From the NCBI GenBank assembly GCA_004562765.1, contig SFRL01000008.1, forward strand, positions 14,080 to 78,079: a DNA stretch of 64,000 nt, read 5' to 3'. The notes beneath the pieces were generated by a model. That model made no database searches. It saw only the letters and a program-made list of their open reading frames with translations, and had not been told where the DNA came from. The stretch comes from a bacterium (lineage in GTDB: Bacteria > Bacillota > Clostridia > Lachnospirales > Lachnospiraceae). Below are positions 33,997-43,130 of the stretch, piece by piece. How positions within the stretch are numbered: position 1 is the stretch's first letter; each line of letters starts with the position of its first letter. The position numbers and the translations under genes were made by a program.

Positions 33997-35739
33997 TTAT
34001 GATTCCGGATATTCATTGTGCAAAAGCTTATGCTCCCTGCCCTTCAGAATACCGTCATACAGTGTCTTGATAAAGGGATTCTCATTGGAAAGCTTGATCT
34101 GTGCCGCTTTATCGATGTCGTACATTCCCTCAAATCTTGCTTTCTTTGTACGCGGTCCGATGGGTGTCGGCTGACCTCCACCGGTAATACATCCACGCTT
34201 GCAAGCCATGACCTCCACAAAATCATAATATACTTCACCGGATTTCAGCTTATTCAGCACTTCATCCGCACACTTGAGTCCGTTTACAACAGCGATCTTC
34301 ACTTCACGATCACCCAGTGTCACGGTTGCTTCCTTTACACCGTCAATTCCACGCACGCCGGTAAAACTGATCTCCTCCAGATCCTCCATGCGGTTGCTGC
34401 CAACCAGCCGACGCAGCACAGCCTCTGTCACACCGCCTGTGACACCGAAAATAGCCGCGGCGCCTGACGCAAGTCCGAAGGGCATATCAAGCGACTCAGA
34501 CGGCATCTGTGCCAGATCAATACCTGCTTCGCGGATCATTCGTGTCACTTCAACAGTTGTCAGAACAAAATCCACGTTCTGCACGCCATCCGTGAAATGC
34601 TCCGGCCGCACGATCTCATTCTTCTTGGCGGTACAGGGCATGATGGATACCACGATGGTCTCCCGTTCATCCACCGGCTCATTGTTTGTAGCCGCCTGCT
34701 CGCGCCTGATCTTTGCCTCTTCTTTGATCAGAGCGCCAAACATCTGCTGGGGCGAACGGCAGGTAGAAATATGTTTGCGGTATTCCGGATGTTTTTTCTC
34801 ACAGAAGGATACCCAACCCGGACAGCAGGAGGTAAATAACGGCAGATTCTCGCCGGATTCCAGACGTTCTGCCAGTTCCTTGGACTCCTCCATAACGGTC
34901 AGGTCCGCACCGAAATTCGTATCATAGATCTCGTCAAAGCCCATACGATGCAGTGCCGCTACCAGCTTTCCGATGGCATTTTCTCCCCTCGGAAGTCCGA
35001 AGCTGTCACCGATGGCCACACGCACTGCCGGTGCGATCTGCACAACAACGCGCTTTGTCTTGTCAGACACAACCTCCCAAACGGCATGAACATTCGATTT
35101 GATCGTAATCGCTCCGGTGGGACATACGACACGGCACTGTCCGCAGCCTACACAGTCTGTATCTGCCATCTTTCTGTGAAAAGCAGATGTCACACGCATT
35201 TCAGAACCGCGATGTGCAAAGTTCAAAATGCCAAGTCCCTGGATCTCCTCACAGGTACGCACACAGTCACCGCATAAAATACATTTATTCGGATCAATGA
35301 AAATACAGTTGGAGGAATCGTCCACCGGCATTTGTTCTTTCGTATTCTGGAAACGGACCTCATCCACTCCCAGCTGCTGTGCCAGCTTTTGCAGTGTACA
35401 TACACCGTTTTCACGGCAGGTCGTACAATCTCTGCAGTGGGATGCCAACAATAATTCCAGGATCATTTTTCTGTGATGCTGTAATTTTGGTGTATTCGTA
35501 TAGATCACCATGCCGTCTCTCGGCACTTCGGAGCAGGATGCAAACACCCGTCCCCGATCGTCCTCTACAACACACATACGGCATGCACCGTAAGTGGATA
35601 ACTCGGAATGGTAACAAAAAGTAGGAAGATCGATACCTATCTTTCGAATGATCGACAACACATTTTTTTCGTCCGTAAAAGGAATCTTGCGGTTGTTGAT
35701 CGTAATATATTTTGTTGCCTGTTTATTTTCTGCGCTCAC
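33997..35739 (-). CDS. hydA: [FeFe] hydrogenase catalytic subunit (NADH-linked, group A)
   Basis: This is a 580-residue hydrogenase. The N-terminus has a [2Fe-2S] ferredoxin domain (CYHSELSTYGACRMC), a His-Cys [4Fe-4S] site (SHCRDCTTCRENGVC) and two [4Fe-4S] motifs (CILCGDCVRTC, CVGCGQCRVVCP). All three H-cluster signatures follow: TSCCPGW, MPCTAKKNE and MACKRGCITGGGQP. With hydB and hydC just upstream it forms a soluble complex coupling NADH (and probably ferredoxin) to H2. The catalytic direction cannot be told from sequence. It is last in hydC-hydB-hydA. Confidence 0.96.
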   Translation of the reverse strand: MSAENKQATKYITINNRKIPFTDEKNVLSIIRKIGIDLPTFCYHSELSTYGACRMCVVEDDRGRVFASCSEVPRDGMVIYTNTPKLQHHRKMILELLLASHCRDCTTCRENGVCTLQKLAQQLGVDEVRFQNTKEQMPVDDSSNCIFIDPNKCILCGDCVRTCEEIQGLGILNFAHRGSEMRVTSAFHRKMADTDCVGCGQCRVVCPTGAITIKSNVHAVWEVVSDKTKRVVVQIAPAVRVAIGDSFGLPRGENAIGKLVAALHRMGFDEIYDTNFGADLTVMEESKELAERLESGENLPLFTSCCPGWVSFCEKKHPEYRKHISTCRSPQQMFGALIKEEAKIRREQAATNNEPVDERETIVVSIMPCTAKKNEIVRPEHFTDGVQNVDFVLTTVEVTRMIREAGIDLAQMPSESLDMPFGLASGAAAIFGVTGGVTEAVLRRLVGSNRMEDLEEISFTGVRGIDGVKEATVTLGDREVKIAVVNGLKCADEVLNKLKSGEVYYDFVEVMACKRGCITGGGQPTPIGPRTKKARFEGMYDIDKAAQIKLSNENPFIKTLYDGILKGREHKLLHNEYPES

Positions 35740-35751
35740 GTTTTCCCCTCC

Positions 35752-37638
35752 TTATGCTTCTACATGGATGGCACCGAATGCACAATTGCTCTCACAGGCA
35801 CCACACTTGATACAAACAGAATCATCGATCGTAAAGGGCTCTTTAATCTTTCCGGAAATTGCTCCGACCGGACAGTTTCTTGCACATTTTGAGCAGCCCT
35901 TGCAAAGCTCCGGACTGATCACATAACGACGAAGTGCACTACAGGTGTGCGATGCACACTTCTTCTCAACCACATGTTCAATATATTCGTCGCGGAATAA
36001 TTTCAATGTACTCATAACCGGAAGCGCCGCACTCTTTCCAAGACCGCAGAGCGCTGTCTCCGTGATCATTGTCGCCAGCTCTTCCAGCAGGTCCAGATCC
36101 TCCATCGTACCGTTGCCTGCCACGATGCGCTCTAAGATCTCCAGCATACGCTTTGTACCTTCCCGACAGGGCACACATTTTCCACAGCTCTCATTCTGCG
36201 TGAAATTCATAAAGAATCTTGCAACTTCTACCATACAGGTATTGCTATCCATGACAACGAGACCGCCGGAACCGATCATGGCACCCATCTTCTTCAGAGA
36301 ATCAAAATCAAGACTCACATCCAGATGCGGTGTGATCAGACATCCGCCTGAAGGTCCTCCGATCTGCACAGCCTTAAATTCACCGTCACCCTTGATGCCG
36401 CCGCCGATATCAAAAATGACCTCTCGCAGCGTCGTTCCCATCGGCACCTCAATGAGTCCTGTGTTTTTCACGCTTCCCGTCAGTGCAAACGCTTTTGTTC
36501 CCGGGCTGTTTTCCGGTCCGATCGTCTTATACCATGCTGCTCCCTTTAAGATGATCATCGGAACGTTGGCATAGGTCTCCACATTATTTAATACGGTCGG
36601 TTTTTCAAATAAGCCCTGCTCTACCGTACGAGGCGGTTTTACACGGGGCATACCGCGATTTCCTTCGATCGATGCGGTCAATGCACTACCCTCGCCACAG
36701 ACAAACGCGCCTGCGCCGCGATTGATATGTAAACGGAAACTGAAATCAGTGCCCATGATATGATCACCCAGCAGTCCGCTCTCCTCCGCATCCTGCATTG
36801 CTTTTTTCAGACGGCTGATCGCCAGCGGATACTCCGCACGCACATAAATATAACCCTCCTGTGCGCCAACTGCGTATGCTGCGATCATCATACCCTCGAT
36901 CATCTTGTGGGGATCACCCTCCATGATACTTCGGTCCATGAACGCACCCGGATCACCCTCATCACCGTTACAAACCACATAGCGGATCTTTTCAGGCTGT
37001 CTTGCGACCTGCTTCCACTTGTATCCGGTCTGGAAACCTCCGCCTCCGCGTCCGCGCAGATTTGACTCCAGGATCTCATCAACCACCTGCTCCGGTGTCA
37101 TCTCAAACAGCACCTTTGCCAGTGCCTGATAGCCGTCATGTGCAATGGACTCCTCGATATGCTCCGCATCGATATGTCCGCAGTTTTCCAAAACAAGACG
37201 GGTCTGTTTTTTATAAAACGGAATCTCCTCCTGTTTTTGATATTCAATTCCGTTCTGCTTGTACAACAGATGACGGATCACGTCTCCGTTTTTGATCGTG
37301 CGCTCAAAGATCGCCTCACAGTCCTCAAGCTTTACTTTCGTGTATAAAATGCCCATCGGCTCGATGCGCATGAGCGGTCCCATCTCACAAAAGCCGTGAC
37401 AGCCGCTTTTTCTCACTTCCATCGGTCCGTCACCGTGCGCGATCTCCGGACCGAAGTGTACCTCTATATCAGGATCACCTGCCACCAGCTCACACATTTT
37501 TTCATAAACCGCACCGGAACCGCCGGCAAGACATCCGGTTCCCGCACAGATTAAAATACGGCATTTACTATGTTCCATCTGCTGACGCGACGCGTCACGC
37601 AGATCATTCAGAATCTCTCTGTTTTCTACCTTCTGCAT
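35752..37638 (-). CDS. hydB: Hydrogenase-associated NADH-binding subunit (NuoF/HydB-like)
   Basis: This is a 628-residue flavoprotein subunit. An N-terminal thioredoxin-like [2Fe-2S] domain (CAGTGCLAGGSG) precedes the NuoF core with the NADH/FMN motif GRGGGGFQTGYKW and the [4Fe-4S] motif ESCGKCVPCREG. Two C-terminal ferredoxin clusters (CKGCSKCARNCP, CIKCGACESNC) complete it. It carries electrons between NADH and HydA. Gaps to the neighbours are 12 and 17 nt. Confidence 0.95.
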   Translation of the reverse strand: MQKVENREILNDLRDASRQQMEHSKCRILICAGTGCLAGGSGAVYEKMCELVAGDPDIEVHFGPEIAHGDGPMEVRKSGCHGFCEMGPLMRIEPMGILYTKVKLEDCEAIFERTIKNGDVIRHLLYKQNGIEYQKQEEIPFYKKQTRLVLENCGHIDAEHIEESIAHDGYQALAKVLFEMTPEQVVDEILESNLRGRGGGGFQTGYKWKQVARQPEKIRYVVCNGDEGDPGAFMDRSIMEGDPHKMIEGMMIAAYAVGAQEGYIYVRAEYPLAISRLKKAMQDAEESGLLGDHIMGTDFSFRLHINRGAGAFVCGEGSALTASIEGNRGMPRVKPPRTVEQGLFEKPTVLNNVETYANVPMIILKGAAWYKTIGPENSPGTKAFALTGSVKNTGLIEVPMGTTLREVIFDIGGGIKGDGEFKAVQIGGPSGGCLITPHLDVSLDFDSLKKMGAMIGSGGLVVMDSNTCMVEVARFFMNFTQNESCGKCVPCREGTKRMLEILERIVAGNGTMEDLDLLEELATMITETALCGLGKSAALPVMSTLKLFRDEYIEHVVEKKCASHTCSALRRYVISPELCKGCSKCARNCPVGAISGKIKEPFTIDDSVCIKCGACESNCAFGAIHVEA

Positions 37639-37655
37639 CTTGACCTCCCAATGTT

Positions 37656-38132
37656 CTATTTCTCATCTCTCAGACGCTGGATCAGCTCCGCTGCCGCATC
37701 CGGTGTCATGGACGGATATACCTTGTCGTTAACCGTGAGTACCGGTGCCAGACCGCAGGCTCCCAGACAGGATACGGTTTCCAGTGTAAACAACATATCA
37801 TCTGTCGTCACCTTGTCTTTGGAAAGACCGAGCTCCGTGTACAGTCGTTCCAGGATCGGAATGGATTTTCTCACGTGACAGGCGGTACCGTTGCACACCT
37901 TGATCACGTATTTTCCTTTCGGCTCAAAGGAAAAATTCTCATAAAATGTGGCTACCCCGTAAGCCTTTGCCTCTGTGATGCCGATCTTCTCAGCCACATA
38001 CGATAACAGCTCCGGCGGCAGATAGCGATATTCACTCTGAATATCCTGAATGATTGGGATCAAAGCAGACGGCTTTGCACCGTGTTCTTCGATGATGGCA
38101 TCTGCTTTTTCATAATAGCTTTGCTCTACCAT
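37656..38132 (-). CDS. hydC: Hydrogenase-associated [2Fe-2S] subunit (NuoE/HydC-like)
   Basis: This is a 158-residue thioredoxin-like ferredoxin of the NuoE family. The cluster ligands lie in VCNGTACHV (two Cys) and SCLGACGLAP (two Cys), and AKAYGVATFYENFSF is a family hallmark. The ATG at 38132 has an AAGGAG site; the frame stays open 30 codons further, but a promoter lies there. First gene of the hydrogenase operon. Confidence 0.95.
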   Translation of the reverse strand: MVEQSYYEKADAIIEEHGAKPSALIPIIQDIQSEYRYLPPELLSYVAEKIGITEAKAYGVATFYENFSFEPKGKYVIKVCNGTACHVRKSIPILERLYTELGLSKDKVTTDDMLFTLETVSCLGACGLAPVLTVNDKVYPSMTPDAAAELIQRLRDEK

Positions 38133-38204
38133 AGACCTAATCTCCTTATCCTTTTTATGATTGCGCTGTGCGTTCTCCCTGTTGACATAGCGCAGTATCA
38201 CCCT

Positions 38205-38233
38205 TTTATACCATCTTAACAAATACTTGTAAA
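38205..38233 (-). promoter_or_regulatory. Predicted promoter for hydCBA
   Basis: Minus strand TTTACA (38228-38233) and TATAAA (38205-38210) are 17 nt apart. The spacer holds TTGTTAA, which matches one half of the redox-regulator Rex site; the second half is poorly matched. Confidence 0.6.
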
Positions 38234-38272
38234 AAAAGCCAGTGATTTTGTATATTTTTACATTTTTCTCCC

Positions 38273-38305
38273 AAAAAAACAGGCAGCCTTTAACAGGCTG
38301 CCTGT
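38273..38305 (-). terminator. Intrinsic terminator after the SH3/NlpC gene
   Basis: A perfect 10-bp stem pairs 38279-38288 (ACAGGCAGCC) with 38296-38305 around a 7-nt loop, with seven U residues following on the minus strand. It lies 18 nt past the stop codon. Confidence 0.93.
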
Positions 38306-38322
38306 CTGTATCCGTTCTGAAA

Positions 38323-39411
38323 TTATAAATAACTTACCACACAGATCGGTGTCCGGTAATATGCGTTTGATATCTTGATGCCATCACGGTGGTTGCTGGC
38401 GTGTACAACCTGTCCGCCACCGATATAGATAGCCACGTGGTTGATCCTGCCACCGCTTCCGTAGAAGAACAGATCACCCGGCTGTGCCTCACCGGCACTG
38501 ATACGTCTGCCATAGTTCGGCTGTGCACGTGAGGAATGCGGCAGATATACACCGTATTTTGCATATACCTGCATGGTAAAGCCCGAACAATCCACACCGC
38601 GTGTAAGGCTTGTACCGCCCCACACATACGGATTGCCGACAAACTGCAGTGCATACTGTACCAGATCCACACGGACATTGGATACACCTTGTCCATATTT
38701 GACCTCTGAGATCGTCATTGCCTTGGGCAGCTTCTGTGAAATTTCCACATAATCGCCGCTGACATAACCTTCTTCATCATCAATCTCAACCTTGTACCAT
38801 TCGCCGTTATCAACGGTCTCTAACACGGTCAGTTCCTCCTCGATGGGAACCATGGTGAGGATCGTACACTCCGTATTCGGCTCCTCGCGGACAAACAGTG
38901 TTGTCGTTGTGACAGTGGCTACCTCTTTGATGTATTTTTCCGCTTTTTTCTTTGCTTTTTCTCCCGTCAGCAAATAGTCGGCAGATACATAACCTTCCAC
39001 CTTACCGGATCTGATGTGATACCAGCCGTCTTCCTTATCATAGACCTCGCATCCTGCTCCGGCAGGCATCTTGCCGATCAATTCTGCATCTTCAGCAGGC
39101 TCTTTTCTGACATTCAGGTAATTATCGACATTGGCTAATCCGAGATTCGTATAGCCACAAAACTTCTCATCTTTTTCTTCTGTATCTTTCTTTTCTTCTT
39201 TTTGCTCCTCTGCATCAACCTCCAAAGCAGCCGCTCTCGTTAATGCGATATCGCTGCTCGCGATCACCAGACCCTCAGACTGGCTGAGACAATTTGAAAT
39301 AATGGCTGACATTCCTGCAGTAATGGATGCGGATGCATGCTCCGGTATAGCGAATACTGTCACTGCTCCGATCGCAACTGCCAGAGCAAATTTCATATTC
39401 CGAAGTTTCAT
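38323..39411 (-). CDS. Secreted SH3-domain NlpC/P60 peptidoglycan hydrolase
   Basis: This is a 362-residue cell-wall endopeptidase. A signal peptide (residues ~1-28, ending HASAS) is followed by an acidic spacer, two bacterial SH3 domains (about 87-150 and 165-225) and a C-terminal NlpC/P60 domain. The triad Cys lies in RGVDCSGF, with His in INHVAIYIGG and the third residue in VVHASNH. It cleaves stem peptides during wall turnover. The ATG at 39411 has an AGGAGGT site. A consensus promoter and a perfect palindrome precede it. Confidence 0.95.
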   Translation of the reverse strand: MKLRNMKFALAVAIGAVTVFAIPEHASASITAGMSAIISNCLSQSEGLVIASSDIALTRAAALEVDAEEQKEEKKDTEEKDEKFCGYTNLGLANVDNYLNVRKEPAEDAELIGKMPAGAGCEVYDKEDGWYHIRSGKVEGYVSADYLLTGEKAKKKAEKYIKEVATVTTTTLFVREEPNTECTILTMVPIEEELTVLETVDNGEWYKVEIDDEEGYVSGDYVEISQKLPKAMTISEVKYGQGVSNVRVDLVQYALQFVGNPYVWGGTSLTRGVDCSGFTMQVYAKYGVYLPHSSRAQPNYGRRISAGEAQPGDLFFYGSGGRINHVAIYIGGGQVVHASNHRDGIKISNAYYRTPICVVSYL

Positions 39412-39462
39412 AGATACCTCCTGATTGGTAAAGAAACAATCCTGTAATCTGTTTGACATGAA

Positions 39463-39492
39463 ATAACAGTAGATGCTAGCATCTACTGTTAT
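39463..39492 (-). repeat. Perfect 30-bp palindrome at the 5' end of the NlpC/P60 transcript
   Basis: The arms 39463-39477 and 39478-39492 (half-site ATAACAGTAGATGCT) are exact reverse complements with no spacer. It begins about 12 nt downstream of the -10 box, so it would form a hairpin at the very 5' end of the mRNA or act as a repressor operator in DNA. Confidence 0.85.
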
Positions 39493-39503
39493 ATTTAAAA
39501 AAC

Positions 39504-39532
39504 ATTATAGCAACATTTTTCTAACATGTCAA
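39504..39532 (-). promoter_or_regulatory. Consensus sigma-A promoter for the NlpC/P60 gene
   Basis: Minus strand TTGACA (39527-39532) and TATAAT (39504-39509) are separated by exactly 17 nt, a full consensus match. It gives a ~85-nt leader containing the palindrome. Confidence 0.88.
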
Positions 39533-39585
39533 CAAGCTTGTAACATTTCTGTAATATTTCATCTGTTTCCCATACCTTGCTCTGT

Positions 39586-41205
39586 CTACACTGCATCGGA
39601 ATTTGTCAACGCAAACGCGATATTTGTCGCATGGTCAGCCACACGCTCCAGACCGGTAACAAGATCGGTAAAGATCAGGCCGGACTCCGGTGAGCATTTG
39701 CCTTTCGCCATACGACGGATATGGGAGTTCTGCAGATCGATCTCCAGCTGGTCAACCTCTTCCTCGATCGCACGGATCTCCTGCATATGTGAGCGGTCTT
39801 CATTCTCAAACATTTCAAGTGCACATGCAAGTATCCGGATATCTTTTTCGAACATATCCTGAATCTCTTTGGTTGCTTTTTTTGAAAACGCGATGTTCTC
39901 TTCCTTCATGCGCACTGCCGCATCCGCAATGTTTTCCGCATGATCTCCGATACGTTCAATGTCATTTACCACATGGAACAATCCACCGATCTTCAGACTG
40001 TCGGAAACAGGCAGCTGACGCTGGTTGACATCCACCAGATAATCGGTGATCTCATGACTGAGATAGTCGATATATTTTTCCGTTGCATAGACCCGATCGA
40101 TCTTCGACTGATCTCCGTCGAAAAAACCTTCCATTGCCAGTTGCAGATTCTGCTCCGCTTTTCTGCCCATGCGGGAAATCTCCTGCATTGCCTCCACGAT
40201 CGCTGCAGTCGGTGAGAATACCGTACTCTTGCTGATATATTGCAGCGAAAAACCCTCCTGCTTGACATCATCACCCGGTACAAGACGGTTCACAAGTTTG
40301 ATAAACTGTGTGGAAACAGGTAAGAAGATCAATGTCTGGAACACCTTGTAGATCGTGTCCGTATTCGCTACGCTTCTCTTGATATCAGAACCGGAAATCG
40401 CCTGAATAAATGCGGTAAACGGCTCCATGGCAAAGATCAGGATCACAGAAATGATGATCATACCGAATACATTAAACAGCACATGGATCAGAGCTGCGCG
40501 CTTTGCCTCCTTTTTTGCATCCATGGCAGCCATCACTGCCGGGGTACAGGAACCGATATTACATCCGAGAATAAAGTAAAAGCAGATGGGAAGAGTCACC
40601 AGTCCCTGACCTGCCATCAGCAGCAAAATACTGACCGTCACAGATGAACTCTGCACGATCACGGTAATGATCAGTCCGACAAGGATTGCCAGCACCGGAT
40701 TTGTCAATTGCGCCAGTGTATTGATAACAGCAGGATAGTCATTTAACTGGCTCATCGCCTCGGACATCATGCTGATACCCATAAACAGCGCACCGAAACC
40801 GATCACGACCTCACCGATCTTTTTAAAGATGGGCTTTTTCATGAACAAAAACATGACAACGCCCACAAACAGGATCACCGGAGCAACTGCAGTCAGGTTG
40901 AATGATACGAGCTGTGCAGTGATCGTTGTACCGATATTGGCACCGAAAATGATGCCGACCGCCTGTGTCAGTTCCATCAGTCCTGCATTTACAAACGTGA
41001 CCACCATAACGGTCGTCGCACCGGAAGACTGAATGATCGCAGTAAACAGTGCACCAAATAATACCGCGATATACTTATTTTTTGAGATCGCGGTCAGAAC
41101 CGAGCGAAGCTTTGCTCCTGCTGCTTTCTGTAACCCCTGACTCATAAAATTCATACCAAACAGGAACAGTCCGAGACCTCCCATCAGCGTTAAAATCAAA
41201 CTCAT
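39586..41205 (-). CDS. Na/Pi cotransporter family protein with PhoU-like domain
   Basis: This is a 539-residue membrane transporter. Two Na/Pi-cotransporter repeats with about eight helices carry paired motifs (ALFTAIIQSSGATTVMVV and LIITVIVQSSSVTVSILL). A C-terminal cytoplasmic PhoU-like helical bundle (about 340-530) contains ERIGDHAENIAD and ERVADHATNIAF. It probably imports phosphate with sodium, the PhoU part being regulatory; several homologues have untested specificity. Confidence 0.92.
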   Translation of the reverse strand: MSLILTLMGGLGLFLFGMNFMSQGLQKAAGAKLRSVLTAISKNKYIAVLFGALFTAIIQSSGATTVMVVTFVNAGLMELTQAVGIIFGANIGTTITAQLVSFNLTAVAPVILFVGVVMFLFMKKPIFKKIGEVVIGFGALFMGISMMSEAMSQLNDYPAVINTLAQLTNPVLAILVGLIITVIVQSSSVTVSILLLMAGQGLVTLPICFYFILGCNIGSCTPAVMAAMDAKKEAKRAALIHVLFNVFGMIIISVILIFAMEPFTAFIQAISGSDIKRSVANTDTIYKVFQTLIFLPVSTQFIKLVNRLVPGDDVKQEGFSLQYISKSTVFSPTAAIVEAMQEISRMGRKAEQNLQLAMEGFFDGDQSKIDRVYATEKYIDYLSHEITDYLVDVNQRQLPVSDSLKIGGLFHVVNDIERIGDHAENIADAAVRMKEENIAFSKKATKEIQDMFEKDIRILACALEMFENEDRSHMQEIRAIEEEVDQLEIDLQNSHIRRMAKGKCSPESGLIFTDLVTGLERVADHATNIAFALTNSDAV

Positions 41206-41253
41206 ATGTACTCCTTTTTCCTCTGTTACTTATACCAAATGGCAACCGTTCCA

Positions 41254-42183
41254 TTATTTTCCAAAATAATGCTCACTGAATACTATATCCTTTTTGATCT
41301 GAGCTTTCAAGTCCGAAATCGAATCGAACTTGATCTCCGGTCTTTCGTAAACATAAAAAGAGATGCGGACCGGCTCCCGATAAATGTCCTCATGAAAATT
41401 CAGAATATGCATTTCCACACCGATCGGGTTACGGTCTCCCTCTTTGGGTTTTATCGTCGGCTTTCTGCCGATATTTGCAATTCCGTAATATCGTTCTCCA
41501 TGAATGTCGATCGTCGCCGCATAGACGCCAAAGGGCGGCAGCAGTTTCACCGGCTCTGCCTCAATGTTAGCAGTCGGGATACCGATCGTACGCCCGATCT
41601 GATTGCCCGTCTCCACAGTGCCGTCGATCGAATAGGGATGTCCGAGCATCTGTGTGGCGATCTCCATATTTCCTTTTTTGATCTCCTCGCGGATATAGGT
41701 ACTGCTGATATCGCGTCCTTCGAATTTGAGTTTTCGCACGACCTTCAGCTCGTAACCATAGCGCCCGGCAAGCTGTGCAAGAAGCTTATGATCACCGCGT
41801 CTATTGTGTCCGAAACAGCAGTCTTCCCCGACAACAATACGTTTTACATTCAGATTTGTGACGATCCAGTCCACAAAATCTTCCGGTTCCATGCACATGA
41901 CTTCCGGCGTAAAGGGGCACAGCACAAGATAATCGATACCGCGCTCTGCAAAAAGGACCTGCTTCTCGCTGTTTGTGGACAAGAGCCGCTGTCCATCCCC
42001 CTCTGTCAGCTTCTTCGGGGGAATATCAAAGGTAAAGACCACGGACTTCAGATCCTCATTTTGCTTTTCCAAAAGATGTGACAGCAACTCTTCATGTCCC
42101 CGGTGCAGTCCGTCAAATTTACCAATGGTAAGTGCCGTCGGCTCATCAATATGAAATTGTTCGATTGTTTCCAGACAAATCAT
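41254..42183 (-). CDS. ribF: Bifunctional riboflavin kinase/FAD synthetase
   Basis: This is a 309-residue enzyme that makes FMN and FAD. The N-terminal adenylyltransferase has IGKFDGLHRGHEELL. The C-terminal flavokinase domain has GNQIGRTIGIPTANIE and YYGIANIGRKPT. It is the last gene of the rimP-nusA-infB-truB-ribF operon, 14 nt after truB. Confidence 0.95.
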   Translation of the reverse strand: MICLETIEQFHIDEPTALTIGKFDGLHRGHEELLSHLLEKQNEDLKSVVFTFDIPPKKLTEGDGQRLLSTNSEKQVLFAERGIDYLVLCPFTPEVMCMEPEDFVDWIVTNLNVKRIVVGEDCCFGHNRRGDHKLLAQLAGRYGYELKVVRKLKFEGRDISSTYIREEIKKGNMEIATQMLGHPYSIDGTVETGNQIGRTIGIPTANIEAEPVKLLPPFGVYAATIDIHGERYYGIANIGRKPTIKPKEGDRNPIGVEMHILNFHEDIYREPVRISFYVYERPEIKFDSISDLKAQIKKDIVFSEHYFGK

Positions 42184-42197
42184 GATCTATTCCTTAG

Positions 42198-43130
42198 TTA
42201 CAAAAACATTTTTATACTTTTTAAATCTTTTCGATGTGCATCCCCACCGTAAATGCCATAAAATTTTCCGGCGGTATCGTACACGCGAAATCTCTGCGCT
42301 TCACCTGTCGTCTCCGGTTCCGGAAGCTGCACCGCAGACCGGTCGGAAACCGAAAGATCAGAAATCTCCAGACGATTTCCATTCTGGAGTTTTTTTCGTG
42401 CTTCCTCTTCCACATGCAGCGCAGGGTATTCCGAAAACACCCCGTCAACCGGTAAAAGGATCTCGTTCAACGTGCCAAGATCCCGGTATTTTTCAACCTG
42501 TGCCAGTGTCAATGCCTGTGCAATATCAAAACAGCTCACCCGTGTGCGTACAAGACTTTTCATCAGTCCGCCCACACCGAGCAGTTCTCCGATATCGTCA
42601 CACAACGTGCGGATGTAAGTGCCCTTTGAACAGTGTACACGCATCGTGACAAACGGCAGCGTCACCTGTACGATATCAAGGTCATAGATATGCACAAGGC
42701 GTGCTTTCCGCTCCACCTCGATGCCTTCCCGCGCCAGATCACACAGTTTTTTTCCGCCAACCTTCAATGCGGAATACATCGGCGGAACCTGTTCGTAGTC
42801 GCCGATAAATCCCATGATCACTTCACGGACACGCTCCTCCGTCAAGGTATCCAAAAGATCCCTGCGATCCTGCAGGATCTTTCCTGTTGCATCCTGTGTA
42901 TCGGTTGTGAGACCAAGCTGTAAAACTGCCTCATACTCCTTATCCTTGTCCGTCAGGAGTGCGCACACCTTTGTCGCATTTCCGACGCAGACCGGAAGAA
43001 CGCCCGTTGCATCCGGATCCAGCGTACCGGTGTGACCGATCTTTTTTTCATGCAGGATCCCGCGCAGCTTTGCCACCACATCAAAGGATGTATAACCGGC
43101 CTCCTTATAAATATTTAGTATTCCATTCAT
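42198..43130 (-). CDS. truB: tRNA pseudouridine-55 synthase TruB
   Basis: This is a 310-residue enzyme that isomerises U55 in the T-loop of tRNAs. The catalytic Asp is in KIGHTGTLDPDATGVLPV, with GDYEQVPPMYSALKVGGKK and SKGTYIRTLCDDIGE following. The start overlaps the nrnA stop by 4 nt. Confidence 0.96.
   Translation of the reverse strand: MNGILNIYKEAGYTSFDVVAKLRGILHEKKIGHTGTLDPDATGVLPVCVGNATKVCALLTDKDKEYEAVLQLGLTTDTQDATGKILQDRRDLLDTLTEERVREVIMGFIGDYEQVPPMYSALKVGGKKLCDLAREGIEVERKARLVHIYDLDIVQVTLPFVTMRVHCSKGTYIRTLCDDIGELLGVGGLMKSLVRTRVSCFDIAQALTLAQVEKYRDLGTLNEILLPVDGVFSEYPALHVEEEARKKLQNGNRLEISDLSVSDRSAVQLPEPETTGEAQRFRVYDTAGKFYGIYGGDAHRKDLKSIKMFL

Noticed and set aside
41206..42081. 291-codon plus-strand frame
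   Set aside because: It is antisense to ribF, which is full length with both catalytic domains.
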